From Agrobacterium vitis (GTDB taxonomy: Bacteria; Pseudomonadota; Alphaproteobacteria; Rhizobiales; Rhizobiaceae), in NCBI RefSeq assembly GCF_013426735.1, contig NZ_AP023272.1:2152501-2216500 (forward strand): 64,000 nucleotides of DNA, in the 5' to 3' direction. The notes beneath the pieces were generated by a model. It saw only the letters and a program-made list of their open reading frames with translations. It was not told where the DNA came from and ran no database searches. Each line of letters begins with the position of its first letter. Position 1 is the first letter of the stretch. The position numbers and the translations under genes are program-made. Of the stretch, positions 28,013 through 38,324 are shown piece by piece.

Positions 28013-28939
28013 ATGACCGAGATCACTGCTGCAATGGTGAAGGAACTGCGCGAAAAGTCCGGCGCAGGCATGATGGACTGCAAAAAGGCGCTGGCTGAAA
28101 ATGGCGGCGACATGGAAGCATCTATCGACTGGCTGCGCGCCAAGGGCATTGCCAAGGCCGACAAGAAGTCCGGTCGCACTGCAGCCGAAGGCCTGATCGG
28201 TATTGCTAGCTCCGGCACAACCGCCGTGGTCGTCGAAGTCAACTCCGAAACCGACTTCGTTGCCCGCAACGATGCCTTCCAGGACATGGTTCGCGGCATC
28301 TCCAACGTCGCTCTCTCCACCGACGGCACGGTTGATGCCATCAATGCCGCGACTTATGCCGCGACCGGCAAGTCGGTTTCCGACTCGATCAAGGACGCGA
28401 TTGCGACCATTGGCGAGAACATGGCTCTGCGCCGCGCCACCCAGCTGAAGGTTGAGGACGGCGTTGTCGCAACTTACGTCCACAATGCTGTTGCTGACGG
28501 TCTCGGCAAGCTCGGCGTGCTGGTTGCCCTGAAGTCCACCGGCAACAAGGAAGCGCTCAACACGATCGGTCGCCAGATCGCCATGCATGTTGCTGCCACC
28601 AACCCGCTGGCTGTGCGCGCTGAAGAAGTGGATGCTGCCGTTGCCGAGCGCGAGCGTAATGTGTTCATTGAGCAGTCGCGCGAATCGGGCAAGCCGGAAA
28701 ACATCATCGAAAAGATGGTTGAAGGCCGGATGCGCAAGTTCTTCGAAGACGTGGCCCTGCTGTCGCAGGCTTTCGTTATCAATCCTGACCTGACCGTTGC
28801 CGCCGCCCTCAAGGAAGCCGAAAAGGACGTTGGCGCACCGATCGAGATCACCGGCATCGCCCGCCTGCTGCTGGGTGAAGGCATCGAGAAGGAAGAGAGC
28901 GATTTCGCTGCCGAAGTGGCTGCTGTCGCCAAGGGCTGA
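28013..28939 (+). CDS. tsf: Elongation factor Ts
   Basis: 308-residue guanine-nucleotide exchange factor for EF-Tu. The N-terminal UBA-like domain has [18 protein letters not shown], followed by the TDFVARND motif (about residue 80) that inserts into EF-Tu. ATG 28013 ([10 protein letters not shown]) has AGAGG upstream; an earlier in-frame ATG has no site. 292 bases after rpsB, with a further hairpin after its stop. Confidence 0.98.
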   Translation: MTEITAAMVKELREKSGAGMMDCKKALAENGGDMEASIDWLRAKGIAKADKKSGRTAAEGLIGIASSGTTAVVVEVNSETDFVARNDAFQDMVRGISNVALSTDGTVDAINAATYAATGKSVSDSIKDAIATIGENMALRRATQLKVEDGVVATYVHNAVADGLGKLGVLVALKSTGNKEALNTIGRQIAMHVAATNPLAVRAEEVDAAVAERERNVFIEQSRESGKPENIIEKMVEGRMRKFFEDVALLSQAFVINPDLTVAAALKEAEKDVGAPIEITGIARLLLGEGIEKEESDFAAEVAAVAKG

Positions 28940-28980
28940 TCGGTCTTTACCGTAAAACATTCCAATCATGGGAAAAGTCA

Positions 28981-29010
28981 GGGCATCGCGTGACAACGCG
29001 ATGCCCTTCG
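28981..29010 (+). terminator. Hairpin between tsf and pyrH
   Basis: GGGCATCGCGT (28981-28991) pairs perfectly with ACGCGATGCCC (28996-29006) around a four-base loop, then TTCG. Probably an incomplete terminator. Confidence 0.65.
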
Positions 29011-29157
29011 TGTATCCGGCATTGCTGGTGCCCGCGCTCATCGTCAGCTGCGGTCCATATCGTGACGTTTTTCACCATTGCGGCCTCTGTTCCACCGTCC
29101 GCCGGTCTTTCAGCTGGGGGTGTTCATCAGGCGGCAGGTTCCATTTCAGGAGAGACC

Positions 29158-29880
29158 ATGACCTCCAAGCCCATCTATCAACGAGTTCTCCTCAAAGCCT
29201 CCGGTGAAGCCCTGATGGGCAGCCAGGGCTTCGGGATTGATGTCGCGGTCGCCGACCGGATCGCGGGCGATATTGCCGAGGCGCGCGCCATGGGCGTCGA
29301 AGTCGGCGTTGTGGTCGGCGGCGGCAATATCTTTCGCGGCGTGGCCGTTGCATCCAAGGGCGGTGATCGGGTAACCGGCGACCATATGGGCATGCTCGGC
29401 ACGGTGATCAATGCGCTGGCGCTGGCGACCTCGCTGCGTAAGCTGGACATCGACACCGTGGTGCTTTCAGCCATTGCCATGCCGGAAATCTGTGAGAGTT
29501 TTTCGCAGCGCGTTGCGGTTCATCATCTGTCGCAGGGCAGGGTGGTGATTTTCGCTGGCGGCACCGGCAATCCATTCTTCACCACCGATTCTGCCGCTGC
29601 ATTGCGGGCTGCCGAAATGGGTGCGCAGGCGATTTTCAAGGGCACCCAGGTGGATGGCATCTATTCCGCCGACCCGAAAAAAGACCCGACAGCCACCCGT
29701 TTCGACCATATTACCCATGCTGAAGTGCTCGAAAAAGGCTTGGCGGTGATGGATGTTACCGCCGTTGCCCTGGCGCGGGAAAACCGGATCCCGATCATCG
29801 TCTTCTCCATCCACGAAAAGGGTGGCTTCAGCGCCATCCTGCAAGGTGGCGGTGTGAAAACAGTCGTGAATGACGATTGA
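29158..29880 (+). CDS. pyrH: UMP kinase
   Basis: 240-residue bacterial UMP kinase of the amino-acid-kinase fold. Motifs: VLLKASGEALMG at the N-terminus, GVVVGGGNIFRG, GDHMGMLGTVINALAL, FAGGTGNPFFTTDSAAALRA. It converts UMP to UDP and is normally activated by GTP and inhibited by UTP. AGGAGAG precedes ATG 29158; the longer frame upstream would overlap the tsf-pyrH hairpin. Followed by frr after 87 bases. Confidence 0.97.
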   Translation: MTSKPIYQRVLLKASGEALMGSQGFGIDVAVADRIAGDIAEARAMGVEVGVVVGGGNIFRGVAVASKGGDRVTGDHMGMLGTVINALALATSLRKLDIDTVVLSAIAMPEICESFSQRVAVHHLSQGRVVIFAGGTGNPFFTTDSAAALRAAEMGAQAIFKGTQVDGIYSADPKKDPTATRFDHITHAEVLEKGLAVMDVTAVALARENRIPIIVFSIHEKGGFSAILQGGGVKTVVNDD

Positions 29881-29967
29881 CGGAGGCGAATGGCAGCCGG
29901 GACCGATTGACAGACGGATCGTTTCACGTTTTCAAGGCGTCACTGAAGAATTGTCGGAGACTGTAAG

Positions 29968-30528
29968 ATGACAGCAGGTATTGATCTCAACGATATCAAG
30001 CGCCGCATGGATGGCGCCATTAACGCATTCAAGAGCGACCTCGCCTCGTTGCGCACCGGTCGCGCCTCGGCCAATATTCTCGACCCGGTCATGGTTGAAG
30101 CCTATGGTTCGCGCGTTGCGCTGAACACCGTGGCCAATATCACCGTGCCGGAACCGCGCATGCTGGGCGTCTCTATCTGGGACAAGAGCATGGTTGGCGC
30201 GGTAGACCGTGCGATCCGTGAATCCAATCTCGGCCTTAACCCGATTGTTGACGGTCAAAACCTGCGCATTCCGCTGCCGGAACTGAACGAAGAGCGCCGC
30301 AAGTCGCTGGTCAAAGTGGCGCATGGTTATGCCGAAAACTCGAAGGTCGCGATCCGCCATGTTCGCCGCGATGGCATGGACAGCCTGAAGAAGGCTGAAA
30401 AGGATGGCGAAATCGGCAAGGACGATGCGCGAAGCCTTTCGGAAAAGCTGCAAAAGATGACGGATGACACGATTTCCGATATCGATCGCTTGCTTGCCGA
30501 AAAGGAAAAGGAAATCATGCAGGTCTAG
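29968..30528 (+). CDS. frr: Ribosome recycling factor
   Basis: 186-residue RRF, which with EF-G splits post-termination ribosomes. Residues [19 protein letters not shown] begin helix 1 and [17 protein letters not shown] is the conserved hinge region; the C-terminal helix is [21 protein letters not shown]. Normal length. GGAG precedes the ATG at 29968. Confidence 0.98.
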   Translation: MTAGIDLNDIKRRMDGAINAFKSDLASLRTGRASANILDPVMVEAYGSRVALNTVANITVPEPRMLGVSIWDKSMVGAVDRAIRESNLGLNPIVDGQNLRIPLPELNEERRKSLVKVAHGYAENSKVAIRHVRRDGMDSLKKAEKDGEIGKDDARSLSEKLQKMTDDTISDIDRLLAEKEKEIMQV

Positions 30529-30572
30529 TCTGCTCCTTTTGCCTTCTCTGCGACGCCAATGCAGGACCTGAT

Positions 30573-31319
30573 ATGACGACTTTGGATATTTCCGCCGTTC
30601 CCGAGCACGTTGCCATCATTATGGATGGCAACGGACGCTGGGCCAATCAGCGCGGCATGCCGCGCGCTTATGGCCATCGGCAGGGAATGGAAGCCTTGCA
30701 GACAGTGGTTCGCACGGCAGGCGAAGTCGGCGTGCGCTATCTGACCCTGTTTGCGTTTTCATCGGAAAACTGGCGCAGGCCGGAAACCGAGATCACCGAC
30801 CTGTTCGGTTTGCTCAAAACCTTCGTGCGCCGCGACCTTGCCGAGCTTCGTGCCAATAACGTACGGGTACGGATCATCGGTGAGCGCAGCACGCTGAAGA
30901 GCGATATTCTCAAGCTGCTGATCGAGGCAGAGGAGACCACCCGCACCAATACCGGCATGACTATGGTGATTGCCTTCAATTATGGTGCGCGCGATGAGAT
31001 GACCAGGGCGGTTTTAGCTCTGGTGCGCGATGTGCAGGCAGGACTTTTACCTGCCAGCGCCATTACACAGGAGGCGATTTCCGCCAGATTGGATACGGCG
31101 GGAATACCTGATCCAGATCTGATCATCCGCACCAGCGGCGAGGAACGCCTGTCGAATTTCCTGCTCTGGCAGGCCGCCTATTCCGAATTGATCTTCGTGC
31201 CGGAATATTGGCCCGATTTTAGCCGCGAGAGCTTTCTGGCGACCTTGGAACTCTATGCCTCCCGCAGTCGGCGGTTCGGCGGTCTGGCACCAGCCGCCGC
31301 CGTTGTTGCCGGATCGTAG
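30573..31319 (+). CDS. uppS: Undecaprenyl diphosphate synthase
   Basis: 248-residue cis-prenyltransferase making the C55 lipid carrier for peptidoglycan and O-antigen. Motif [15 protein letters not shown] holds the catalytic Asp18; [11 protein letters not shown] and [17 protein letters not shown] are also diagnostic. CAGGAC lies before ATG 30573. The gene leads the uppS-cdsA pair (six bases apart). dxr, which stands beside uppS in many proteobacteria, is absent here. Confidence 0.97.
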   Translation: MTTLDISAVPEHVAIIMDGNGRWANQRGMPRAYGHRQGMEALQTVVRTAGEVGVRYLTLFAFSSENWRRPETEITDLFGLLKTFVRRDLAELRANNVRVRIIGERSTLKSDILKLLIEAEETTRTNTGMTMVIAFNYGARDEMTRAVLALVRDVQAGLLPASAITQEAISARLDTAGIPDPDLIIRTSGEERLSNFLLWQAAYSELIFVPEYWPDFSRESFLATLELYASRSRRFGGLAPAAAVVAGS

Positions 31320-31325
31320 CCAGCC

Positions 31326-32168
31326 ATGACCAGAGAACTCAGGCTCCGTATCTTGTCCTCCATCGTCATGGTCGCGGTGGTACTCGCCGCCACCTGGACC
31401 GGTGGCCTGCCTTTCCGGGGGCTCGCCGCTGTGATCGGCCTCGCCGTGTTCTGGGAATGGTCTACGATGACCCGGCTCGACGACGTCAGTATCCGTGGCC
31501 TTGCCATCGGCTGGCTTTCGGTTGCTGTCATTGCCGGCAATGTCGTGGCGGGCGATACCTCTTTGAGCCTACCCTTGCTGTCCGGCTTCACCCTCACGCT
31601 TGTTTTCCTTACATTTTTGCGTCGCTGGTCCTGGTGGCTTGCCGGTGGCGTATTTTATGCCGGAGCTTGTATCGTGACTTTGGCGGCCATTCGCGATGAC
31701 GATGCCATCGGCTTTGTCGCCATGCTTTTTGTCTTCGTCATTGTCTGGAGCACGGATATTTTCGCCTATTTCGTTGGACGCACGCTCGGTGGCCCGAAGC
31801 TGGCGCCCCGCATATCGCCGGGCAAGACCTGGTCCGGTGCCATCGGTGGAACCGTGGCGGCCGTCATCGGCGGGTACGCGGTGACAGCATCCTATTTCAC
31901 GGTCTATGGCTGGTGGATACCTGCGTTGGCTCTGGTCCTGTCCATCTGTAGCCAAATGGGAGACCTGTTCGAATCCTTCGTCAAGCGCCGCTGTGGCGCC
32001 AAGGATTCCAGTCATCTGATTCCCGGCCACGGCGGTGTGATGGATCGTGTTGACGGACTGGCGACCGCAAGCTTCGCGGCATTTCTGATTGCTATGATCG
32101 TTGCTGCCATCAACAACGGAGTGACCGATTCGGTTGGTGGGCTGTTGTTCGATTTCGCCGGTCACTGA
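31326..32168 (+). CDS. cdsA: Phosphatidate cytidylyltransferase (CDP-diglyceride synthase)
   Basis: 280-residue multi-span membrane enzyme that forms CDP-diacylglycerol. The signature is complete near the C-terminus: ESFVKRRCGAKDSSHLIPGHGG followed by VMDRVDG (the S-x-x-KR...KD...PGHGG...DR.D motif). Eight or so TM segments. The ribosome site is weak, consistent with coupling to uppS six bases upstream. Confidence 0.95.
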   Translation: MTRELRLRILSSIVMVAVVLAATWTGGLPFRGLAAVIGLAVFWEWSTMTRLDDVSIRGLAIGWLSVAVIAGNVVAGDTSLSLPLLSGFTLTLVFLTFLRRWSWWLAGGVFYAGACIVTLAAIRDDDAIGFVAMLFVFVIVWSTDIFAYFVGRTLGGPKLAPRISPGKTWSGAIGGTVAAVIGGYAVTASYFTVYGWWIPALALVLSICSQMGDLFESFVKRRCGAKDSSHLIPGHGGVMDRVDGLATASFAAFLIAMIVAAINNGVTDSVGGLLFDFAGH

Positions 32169-32279
32169 CGAACGGTTGACGACCAGTCAGTTTCTGCTGT
32201 TCACCAATGGTGATGTGTATCCTTTACGGCGGTGCCAATCTGGCGCATAGGTAAAGCGAGTGTTTGAGAAGGGCGTGCT

Positions 32280-33401
32280 ATGGCTGTTATCGGTTTCCTG
32301 ACGGGTTATATCATTCCCTTCGTTCTGGTCCTGTCGCTGATCGTTTTCGTGCATGAAATGGGCCATTATCTGGTTGGGCGCTGGTCGGGTATCAAGATTC
32401 TCGCATTCTCGTTGGGATTTGGCCCGGAATTGATCGGCTTCAATGACCGCCACGGCACGCGCTGGAAACTGAGCGCCATTCCGTTGGGTGGCTATGTGCG
32501 CTTCTTCGGTGATGCCGATGCGTCCAGCAAGACCGATACCGCGGAGTTTGAGGCGCTGAGCCCTGAGGATCGCGCCCGCACGCTGAATGGCGCTAAATTG
32601 TGGAAAAGGGCAGCCACTGTTGCCGCCGGGCCAATTGCAAATTTCCTGCTGGCAATTTTAATTTTCTCAGTAACATTCACCCTTTACGGAAAACCCGTTT
32701 CCGATCCTGTCGTGGCAGAGGTCAAGCCTGCGAGTGCGGCGGCTGAAGCCGGTGTGCAGCCCGGAGACATTCTGGTGGCGCTCGATGGCAGCAGCGTCAA
32801 GACCTTCGACGATGTGGTCCGCTATGTGAGCGTTCGCCCGCTTGTGCCAATCGTCGTCACGGTCAAGCGTGGTGAGTCCCAGATGGACCTATCGATGACG
32901 CCGCGCCGGACCGAAACCACCGACCGTTTCGGCAATAAGATGGAAGTCGGCCAAATTGGCATCATGACGACGGCTGCCAGCGGCAATTTTCGTGTGGAAA
33001 AACTTGGGCTTATCGAATCGGTTGGCGCCGGGGTCGATCAGACCTGGAATATCGTCACCGGCACTTATGATTACCTGGCAAACCTGTTTGCTGGCCGAAT
33101 GAACGCCGATCAGCTGGGGGGACCTATCAGGGTAGCGCAGGCATCCGGTCAGGTTGCGACGCTCGGCGTTGTGGCTTTGCTGCAATTGGCGGCAGTTTTG
33201 TCGGTTTCTATTGGGTTACTGAACCTTATGCCGGTTCCGGTGCTTGATGGCGGCCATTTAATCCTCTATGCGCTAGAAGCAGTACGAGGAAAACCAGTCA
33301 GTGCCGGTGCGCAGGAAATCGCGTTCAAGGTGGGAATGGTCATGATTCTGTCGCTGATGGTGTTCGCTACATGGAACGACATCAGCAGGTTGATTGGCTG
33401 A
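32280..33401 (+). CDS. rseP: RIP metalloprotease RseP (site-2 protease)
   Basis: 373-residue intramembrane zinc protease. H25-E-x-x-H29 (HEMGHYL) in the first TM and D323 in PVLDGGH near the end form the zinc site. One PDZ domain lies in the middle (AAAEAGVQPGDILVALDG). E. coli RseP cleaves the anti-sigma-E factor; in Caulobacter the homologue MmpA acts on PodJ, so the local substrate is open. 111 bases after cdsA and 194 before bamA. Confidence 0.95.
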   Translation: MAVIGFLTGYIIPFVLVLSLIVFVHEMGHYLVGRWSGIKILAFSLGFGPELIGFNDRHGTRWKLSAIPLGGYVRFFGDADASSKTDTAEFEALSPEDRARTLNGAKLWKRAATVAAGPIANFLLAILIFSVTFTLYGKPVSDPVVAEVKPASAAAEAGVQPGDILVALDGSSVKTFDDVVRYVSVRPLVPIVVTVKRGESQMDLSMTPRRTETTDRFGNKMEVGQIGIMTTAASGNFRVEKLGLIESVGAGVDQTWNIVTGTYDYLANLFAGRMNADQLGGPIRVAQASGQVATLGVVALLQLAAVLSVSIGLLNLMPVPVLDGGHLILYALEAVRGKPVSAGAQEIAFKVGMVMILSLMVFATWNDISRLIG

Positions 33402-33439
33402 GTGGTTCTTGCATTGATGATAAGGATTTGTTTACGATG

Positions 33440-33477
33440 TTTCAAATTGGTAGTGGCGAATACGCCACGTGTTGAAA
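33440..33477 (+). repeat. Stem-loop between rseP and bamA
   Basis: GTGGCG (33453-33458) / CGCCAC (33463-33468) with an AATA loop, flanked by TTTCAA (about 33440) and TTGAAA (about 33472) that can extend the stem. No U-run. It may be a processing or regulatory element in front of bamA. Confidence 0.4.
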
Positions 33478-33595
33478 CGAAGTAAATGGAAATTAACCAC
33501 TGGTCTTGCTTGTAGAGCAAAAGCGGTTAAAACCACCAACGGACCGGAGTCGGTTTAAAGACCGAGGGACAACGGAAAAAAGGTTAGAAGTTCAC

Positions 33596-35932
33596 ATGAA
33601 GGCTGGTTCAAAATTTTTGAACGCGGTGTCAGCGATTGCGCTGTCTGCTGGTGTAGTTTCGTTAAGTGCAGGCCTCGCCGTTGTGGCATCTGCCTCTGTT
33701 GCCAATGCGGCCTTGATCCAGCGGATCGATGTGCGTGGTGCGACGCGTGTCGGGACGGAGGCTGTTCGTTCCAACTTGACGATCCAGCCTGGAAAAGCCT
33801 TTTCCAATTCCGACATCGACGACTCGGTAAAGCGTCTTTACGCAACGGGTTATTTTTCCGATGTGAAGATTTCGGTTTCCGGCAGCGCCCTGGTGGTTAC
33901 GGTCAACGAGAACCAATTGGTCAACCAGGTCGTGTTCAACGGCAACCGCAAGATCAAAGATGACAAGCTGACGACTGTTGTTCAGACGCAGCCACTTGGT
34001 CCTTATAGCCAGGAACTCATCCAGGCCGATATCACCCGCATCAAGCAGGCCTATGCAGCCATTGGCCGTAGTGAAGTTGAAGTGACGACGCAGACCGCGC
34101 CGGTTGGCCCCGGTCGCGTCAATCTCGCTTTCGTCATCAATGAAGGTGATCGCACGAAAATCGGCGCTATCAACTTCGTCGGTAATCATGCTTATGGCGA
34201 TAGCCGCCTTGCGGCTGTTATCAGCACCAAGAAGTCCAATCCTTTGTCGTTCCTGACCCGTAAGGATGTCTATAACGACGACAAGTTGAAGGCTGACGAG
34301 GAAGCTCTGCGTCAGTTCTATTACAATCATGGTTATGCCGATTTCCGGATCACGTCTTCGGATGCATCGCTGAACGAGCAGACCAACGAATACACCGTCA
34401 ACATCACGGTTGATGAAGGTCAGCGTTACAAGTTTTCCGATATTAATGTCGAAAGCTCTGTTGAAGGCGTGGACCCGACTGAGTTGAAGGGTCTGGTGAC
34501 GACGTCGCCGGGCGGCGTCTACAGCGCCCGCGAAATCCAGAAATCGATGGAAGCCATCCAGCAGCGCGTTTCCGCCAAGGGTTATCCCTTTGCCCGCGTC
34601 GTTCCGCGCGGCAACCGCGATATGGGCAATGGCACGATCGGTGTCACCTATATGGTTGACCAGGGTGAGCGCGCCTATGTCGAGCGTATCGAAGTCAAGG
34701 GCAATACAAGGACACGCGATTACGTTATTCGTCGCGAATTCGACATCAGCGAAGGCGATGCTTTCAACCAGGAAGTCATTACCCGCGCCAAGCGTCGTCT
34801 TGAAGCTTTGGGCTACTTCAGCTCAGTCAATATCACGACGGCTCAGGGCAGCGCTCCGGACCGAGTCATCATTGTCGTCAATGTCGAAGATCAGTCTACT
34901 GGCTCCTTCGGTATTGGCGCTGGCTACTCCGTTGGTGGCGATGGCCTGATCCTGGAAGCTTCGGTGGAGGAAAAGAACTTCCTCGGTCGCGGTCAGTATA
35001 TCCGTATTGCGGCTGGTGCCGGTACGGATGACAGCCAGACCTACAATCTGTCATTCACCGAGCCTTACTTCCTGGGCTATCGCCTTGCTGTCGGTTTCGA
35101 TCTGTTCAAGAGCAGCACGAGCAGCAACGATTATTACGATTACAACGAACAGGGTGGCACCCTACGCGTCACAGCGCCGATTACTGAAAATCTGGCAACG
35201 ACGTTCCGCTATACCTACAAGCAGATCAAGTATGAGGGTGTTGATGCCTGGGCGACTGCGCTTTCGGAGCCTTATAAGGATCTGATCAACGGCAGCCCGT
35301 GGGTTGTGTCTTCGGTTTCGCAGACTTTGACCTATAATTCGCTGGATGATAAAAATCTGCCGCATGAAGGCATTTACGCGACGTTCACCCAAGAGTTTGC
35401 GGGTCTCGGTGGCGATTCCGATTACTATAAGCTCTATGGTAAGGCCCGTATCTTCAAGAGCCTGTCGGATGAGCAGGATATTATCGGATCGCTGTCTTTC
35501 GGCGCCGGTCATGTCATGGCTACAGGTGATAACCTGAACGTCTTCGACCAATTCCAGATCGGCGGCAAGGAAATCCGCGGCTTTGAGAACAACGGTATTG
35601 GTGTTCGCATGCCGAACAGCAACGACGATTCCTTGGGTGGCACCACCTACTTCACCGCTTCCGCTGAAGCGAGCATGCCTATCCCGGGCGTTCCACAGGA
35701 TGCAGGCTTCCGTATTGCTGTCTTCTCTGATGCCGGTACGCTTTACGGCAATGAAGTGAAGAACAGCGCTGGAGCGCAGGGCGTAGACATGGCTTGGCGT
35801 GCGTCTGTTGGTGCCGGTATCGTCTGGGCATCTCCTTTCGGTCCGCTGCGCTTCGATTACGCACAGCCTATCCTCAAGGAAGATTACGACAAGGTGCAGC
35901 AGTTCCGATTCTCCATTGCGAACCAGTTCTGA
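33596..35932 (+). CDS. bamA: Outer membrane protein assembly factor BamA
   Basis: 778-residue Omp85 protein. Signal peptide residues 1-38, ending ASVANA. Five POTRA domains follow (first begins LIQRIDVRGATRVG, fourth/fifth include VEVKGNTRTRDYVIRREF), then a 16-strand barrel (about residue 430 on) ending in FRFSIANQF with the terminal Phe. Lid-lock loop motif seen as FQIGGKEIRGFENNGIG. ATG 33596 is the one that gives a signal peptide. skp, usually downstream in enterics, is missing. Confidence 0.97.
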   Translation: MKAGSKFLNAVSAIALSAGVVSLSAGLAVVASASVANAALIQRIDVRGATRVGTEAVRSNLTIQPGKAFSNSDIDDSVKRLYATGYFSDVKISVSGSALVVTVNENQLVNQVVFNGNRKIKDDKLTTVVQTQPLGPYSQELIQADITRIKQAYAAIGRSEVEVTTQTAPVGPGRVNLAFVINEGDRTKIGAINFVGNHAYGDSRLAAVISTKKSNPLSFLTRKDVYNDDKLKADEEALRQFYYNHGYADFRITSSDASLNEQTNEYTVNITVDEGQRYKFSDINVESSVEGVDPTELKGLVTTSPGGVYSAREIQKSMEAIQQRVSAKGYPFARVVPRGNRDMGNGTIGVTYMVDQGERAYVERIEVKGNTRTRDYVIRREFDISEGDAFNQEVITRAKRRLEALGYFSSVNITTAQGSAPDRVIIVVNVEDQSTGSFGIGAGYSVGGDGLILEASVEEKNFLGRGQYIRIAAGAGTDDSQTYNLSFTEPYFLGYRLAVGFDLFKSSTSSNDYYDYNEQGGTLRVTAPITENLATTFRYTYKQIKYEGVDAWATALSEPYKDLINGSPWVVSSVSQTLTYNSLDDKNLPHEGIYATFTQEFAGLGGDSDYYKLYGKARIFKSLSDEQDIIGSLSFGAGHVMATGDNLNVFDQFQIGGKEIRGFENNGIGVRMPNSNDDSLGGTTYFTASAEASMPIPGVPQDAGFRIAVFSDAGTLYGNEVKNSAGAQGVDMAWRASVGAGIVWASPFGPLRFDYAQPILKEDYDKVQQFRFSIANQF

Positions 35933-35983
35933 TTTCTATAGTCCGAACCTCAGACAAACTCACTCGTCTGGGACATTGGTGTG

Positions 35984-37048
35984 ATGGAGCATGAAACTTT
36001 TTATCCGCCCCACGCGGGCGTCAGTTTGAAAGAACTGGCGGACCGTCTTGGGGCGGAACTGTTACAGGATGATGCGGGTGACCGCGTCATTCGTTCGGTG
36101 GCGCCTGTCTATCGGGCAAAGCAGAGCGATATTTGCTATATCCTGTCGAGGCGCAACAAAGCCGAACTCGAAACCTGTGAGGCCGGGGCAATCCTTTGCG
36201 ATTCTGCGCTGCGTTCGCTGATCCCGGAGCATATTCCGGTTCTGCTGATCAAAAACCCGCATGCGGCTTTTGCTATCGCAGGGCAGTTCCTGCATCCAGA
36301 TGGCAAACAACCTTTGCCTGTGGCCCGGCCAGGCGCTGTCGACATTTCCCCTGCGGCCTTTGTCGATCCGAGTGCCCGTCTTGAAGATGGGGTTGTGGTC
36401 GAGCCGATGGCGGTGATTGGTGCGGATGTTGAAATCGGCGCTGGCAGTCTGATCGGCGCGGGCTCAGTGATTGGCCGTGGTGTCAAGATCGGCCGCGATT
36501 GTTCGATTGCCGCAGGCACCAGTATTATTGCTAGCTATATCGGCAATGGCGTTATCATCCATAACGGGGCACGCATCGGCCAGGACGGGTTTGGCTATGC
36601 GCCAGGCTCGCGGGGCATGGTGAAAATCGTGCAGATCGGCCGGGTGATTATCCAGGACAATGTGGAAATTGGCGCCAACACGACGATTGACCGTGGAACG
36701 ATGGATGACACGGTGATCGGCGAAGGAACCAAGATCGACAATCAGGTCCAGATCGCTCACAACGTGCGCATCGGTCGCCATTGCGGCATCGTCGCCCAGG
36801 TCGGAATTGCCGGCAGCACGGTGATTGGCGATGGCGTATTGATTGGTGGTGGCTCTGGCGTTAACGGCCATATCAAGATAGGTGACGGTGTTCAGATAGC
36901 CGCGATGAGCGGTGTTGTTGGCGATCTTCCGCCGGGCGAGAAATTCGGTGGTATTCCGGCACGTCCGCTTGGGGATTTTCTCAGGGATTGCGCACAGATC
37001 ATGGGACGGTCTGAAGGCAAGTCGAAGGTTGGAAAGGGGCAGAAATGA
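35984..37048 (+). CDS. lpxD: UDP-3-O-acylglucosamine N-acyltransferase
   Basis: 354-residue lipid A enzyme, transferring the second (N-linked) hydroxyacyl chain to UDP-3-O-acyl-glucosamine. N-terminal uridine-binding domain, then a left-handed beta-helix of hexapeptide repeats ([18 protein letters not shown]...). Active-site histidine in [24 protein letters not shown] at 35981 precedes ATG 35984; the ATG is preferred. Its stop overlaps fabZ as ATGA. Confidence 0.96.
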   Translation: MEHETFYPPHAGVSLKELADRLGAELLQDDAGDRVIRSVAPVYRAKQSDICYILSRRNKAELETCEAGAILCDSALRSLIPEHIPVLLIKNPHAAFAIAGQFLHPDGKQPLPVARPGAVDISPAAFVDPSARLEDGVVVEPMAVIGADVEIGAGSLIGAGSVIGRGVKIGRDCSIAAGTSIIASYIGNGVIIHNGARIGQDGFGYAPGSRGMVKIVQIGRVIIQDNVEIGANTTIDRGTMDDTVIGEGTKIDNQVQIAHNVRIGRHCGIVAQVGIAGSTVIGDGVLIGGGSGVNGHIKIGDGVQIAAMSGVVGDLPPGEKFGGIPARPLGDFLRDCAQIMGRSEGKSKVGKGQK

Positions 37049-37509
37049 CCGTTGAGCAGAAAGAGTTGGGACGCGCGGATATTCTGGAGATCATGAAGCT
37101 CCTGCCGCACCGCTATCCCTTCCTGCTGGTGGATCGCATCATCGACATCGATGGCGACAATGCAGCTATCGGTATCAAGAATGTAACTGCAAACGAACCG
37201 CAGTTTACCGGACATTTTCCCGAGCAGCCGATCATGCCAGGGGTGCTGCTGATCGAGGGGATGGCGCAGACGGCAGGGGCGATCTGTGCCCGCAAAGCCG
37301 GGACGGCTGGCGATCTCGTTTATTTCATGACGATCGACAATGCGAGGTTCCGCAAGCCTGTCGTGCCTGGCGACCGTGTGGAGTTCCACGTCACCAAGCA
37401 GAAGCAGCGCGGTAATGTCTGGAAGTTCCACTGCGATGCCAAGGTGGATGGCGCGCTTGTGGCAGAAGCTGATATCGGGGCAATGATCGTCAATAAGGAA
37501 GCGCAATGA
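37045..37509 (+). CDS. fabZ: 3-hydroxyacyl-ACP dehydratase FabZ
   Basis: 154-residue hot-dog-fold dehydratase. Catalytic His in [14 protein letters not shown] (residues about 18-31) and Glu in [20 protein letters not shown]. It draws (R)-3-hydroxyacyl-ACP into fatty acid elongation, competing with LpxA and LpxD for the same pool, which explains its position between them. Both ends overlap neighbouring genes by four bases. Confidence 0.97.
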   Translation: MTVEQKELGRADILEIMKLLPHRYPFLLVDRIIDIDGDNAAIGIKNVTANEPQFTGHFPEQPIMPGVLLIEGMAQTAGAICARKAGTAGDLVYFMTIDNARFRKPVVPGDRVEFHVTKQKQRGNVWKFHCDAKVDGALVAEADIGAMIVNKEAQ

Positions 37510-38321
37510 CCGTTATTCCAGCCAGTGCCCGCATTCATCCCTCCAGCGTCATCGAAGATGGCGCGGTGATCGGGGAGAATGTGACGATAGGACCGTTCTG
37601 TCATGTCGGTCCCAAGGTCGTGTTGGGCGACGGTGCTGAGTTTTTGTCGCATGTGGTGCTGACGGGAAAAACTATTGTCGGCAAGAATAGCCGGATATTT
37701 CCCAATGCGGTCATCGGTGGCGAGCCACAGAGCATCCATCATTCCGGCGAAGAGACAACCTTGACCATCGGCGACAATTGCACGATGCGTGAAGGCGTGA
37801 CGATCAATTGCGGCACGGTGGAAGGCGGCGGACACACTGTGGTCGGCAGCAACAATCTGTTCCTGGCCAATTCGCATGTGGCGCATGATTGTCAGCTCGG
37901 CAATCATATCATTCTGTCCAACAATGTGATGTTGGCTGGGCATGTCAAAATCGGTGACCGGGCCATCCTTGGTGGCGGTTCCGCCGTTCACCAGTTCACG
38001 CGTATCGGACGGCAGGCGTTTATCGGTGGGCTGTCAGCTTGCAGCTACGATGTTATTCCTTATGGCATGCTGAACGGCAATCCCGGCCTTCTGGGTGGTT
38101 TGAACGTGGTCGGCATGACCCGGGCCGGGGTGGAACGCGCTACCATTCACCGCGTCCGCAAGGCCTATAAGGCATTGTTCGATGAAGAAGGCGCCATTCG
38201 TGAAAAGGCTGCGGCCATTCGCGAAGAGTTTGCCGATTGCGCCGAGGTGATTGAAATCCTGGATTTCATTGTTGCCGAAAGCGACCGGGCGCTCTCGTCG
38301 CCATTCCGCGGCAAGAGCTGA
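37506..38321 (+). CDS. lpxA: UDP-N-acetylglucosamine acyltransferase
   Basis: 271-residue first enzyme of lipid A synthesis. Left-handed beta-helix repeats ([21 protein letters not shown]), the catalytic His region [20 protein letters not shown], and the acyl-chain ruler segment [14 protein letters not shown]-terminal helical domain ([19 protein letters not shown]). Starts by ATGA overlap with fabZ. Confidence 0.97.
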   Translation: MTVIPASARIHPSSVIEDGAVIGENVTIGPFCHVGPKVVLGDGAEFLSHVVLTGKTIVGKNSRIFPNAVIGGEPQSIHHSGEETTLTIGDNCTMREGVTINCGTVEGGGHTVVGSNNLFLANSHVAHDCQLGNHIILSNNVMLAGHVKIGDRAILGGGSAVHQFTRIGRQAFIGGLSACSYDVIPYGMLNGNPGLLGGLNVVGMTRAGVERATIHRVRKAYKALFDEEGAIREKAAAIREEFADCAEVIEILDFIVAESDRALSSPFRGKS

Positions 38322-38324
38322 GGG

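Noticed and set aside
27776..29041. 421-codon frame antisense to tsf
   Set aside because: Overlaps EF-Ts completely and has no ribosome site or domain.
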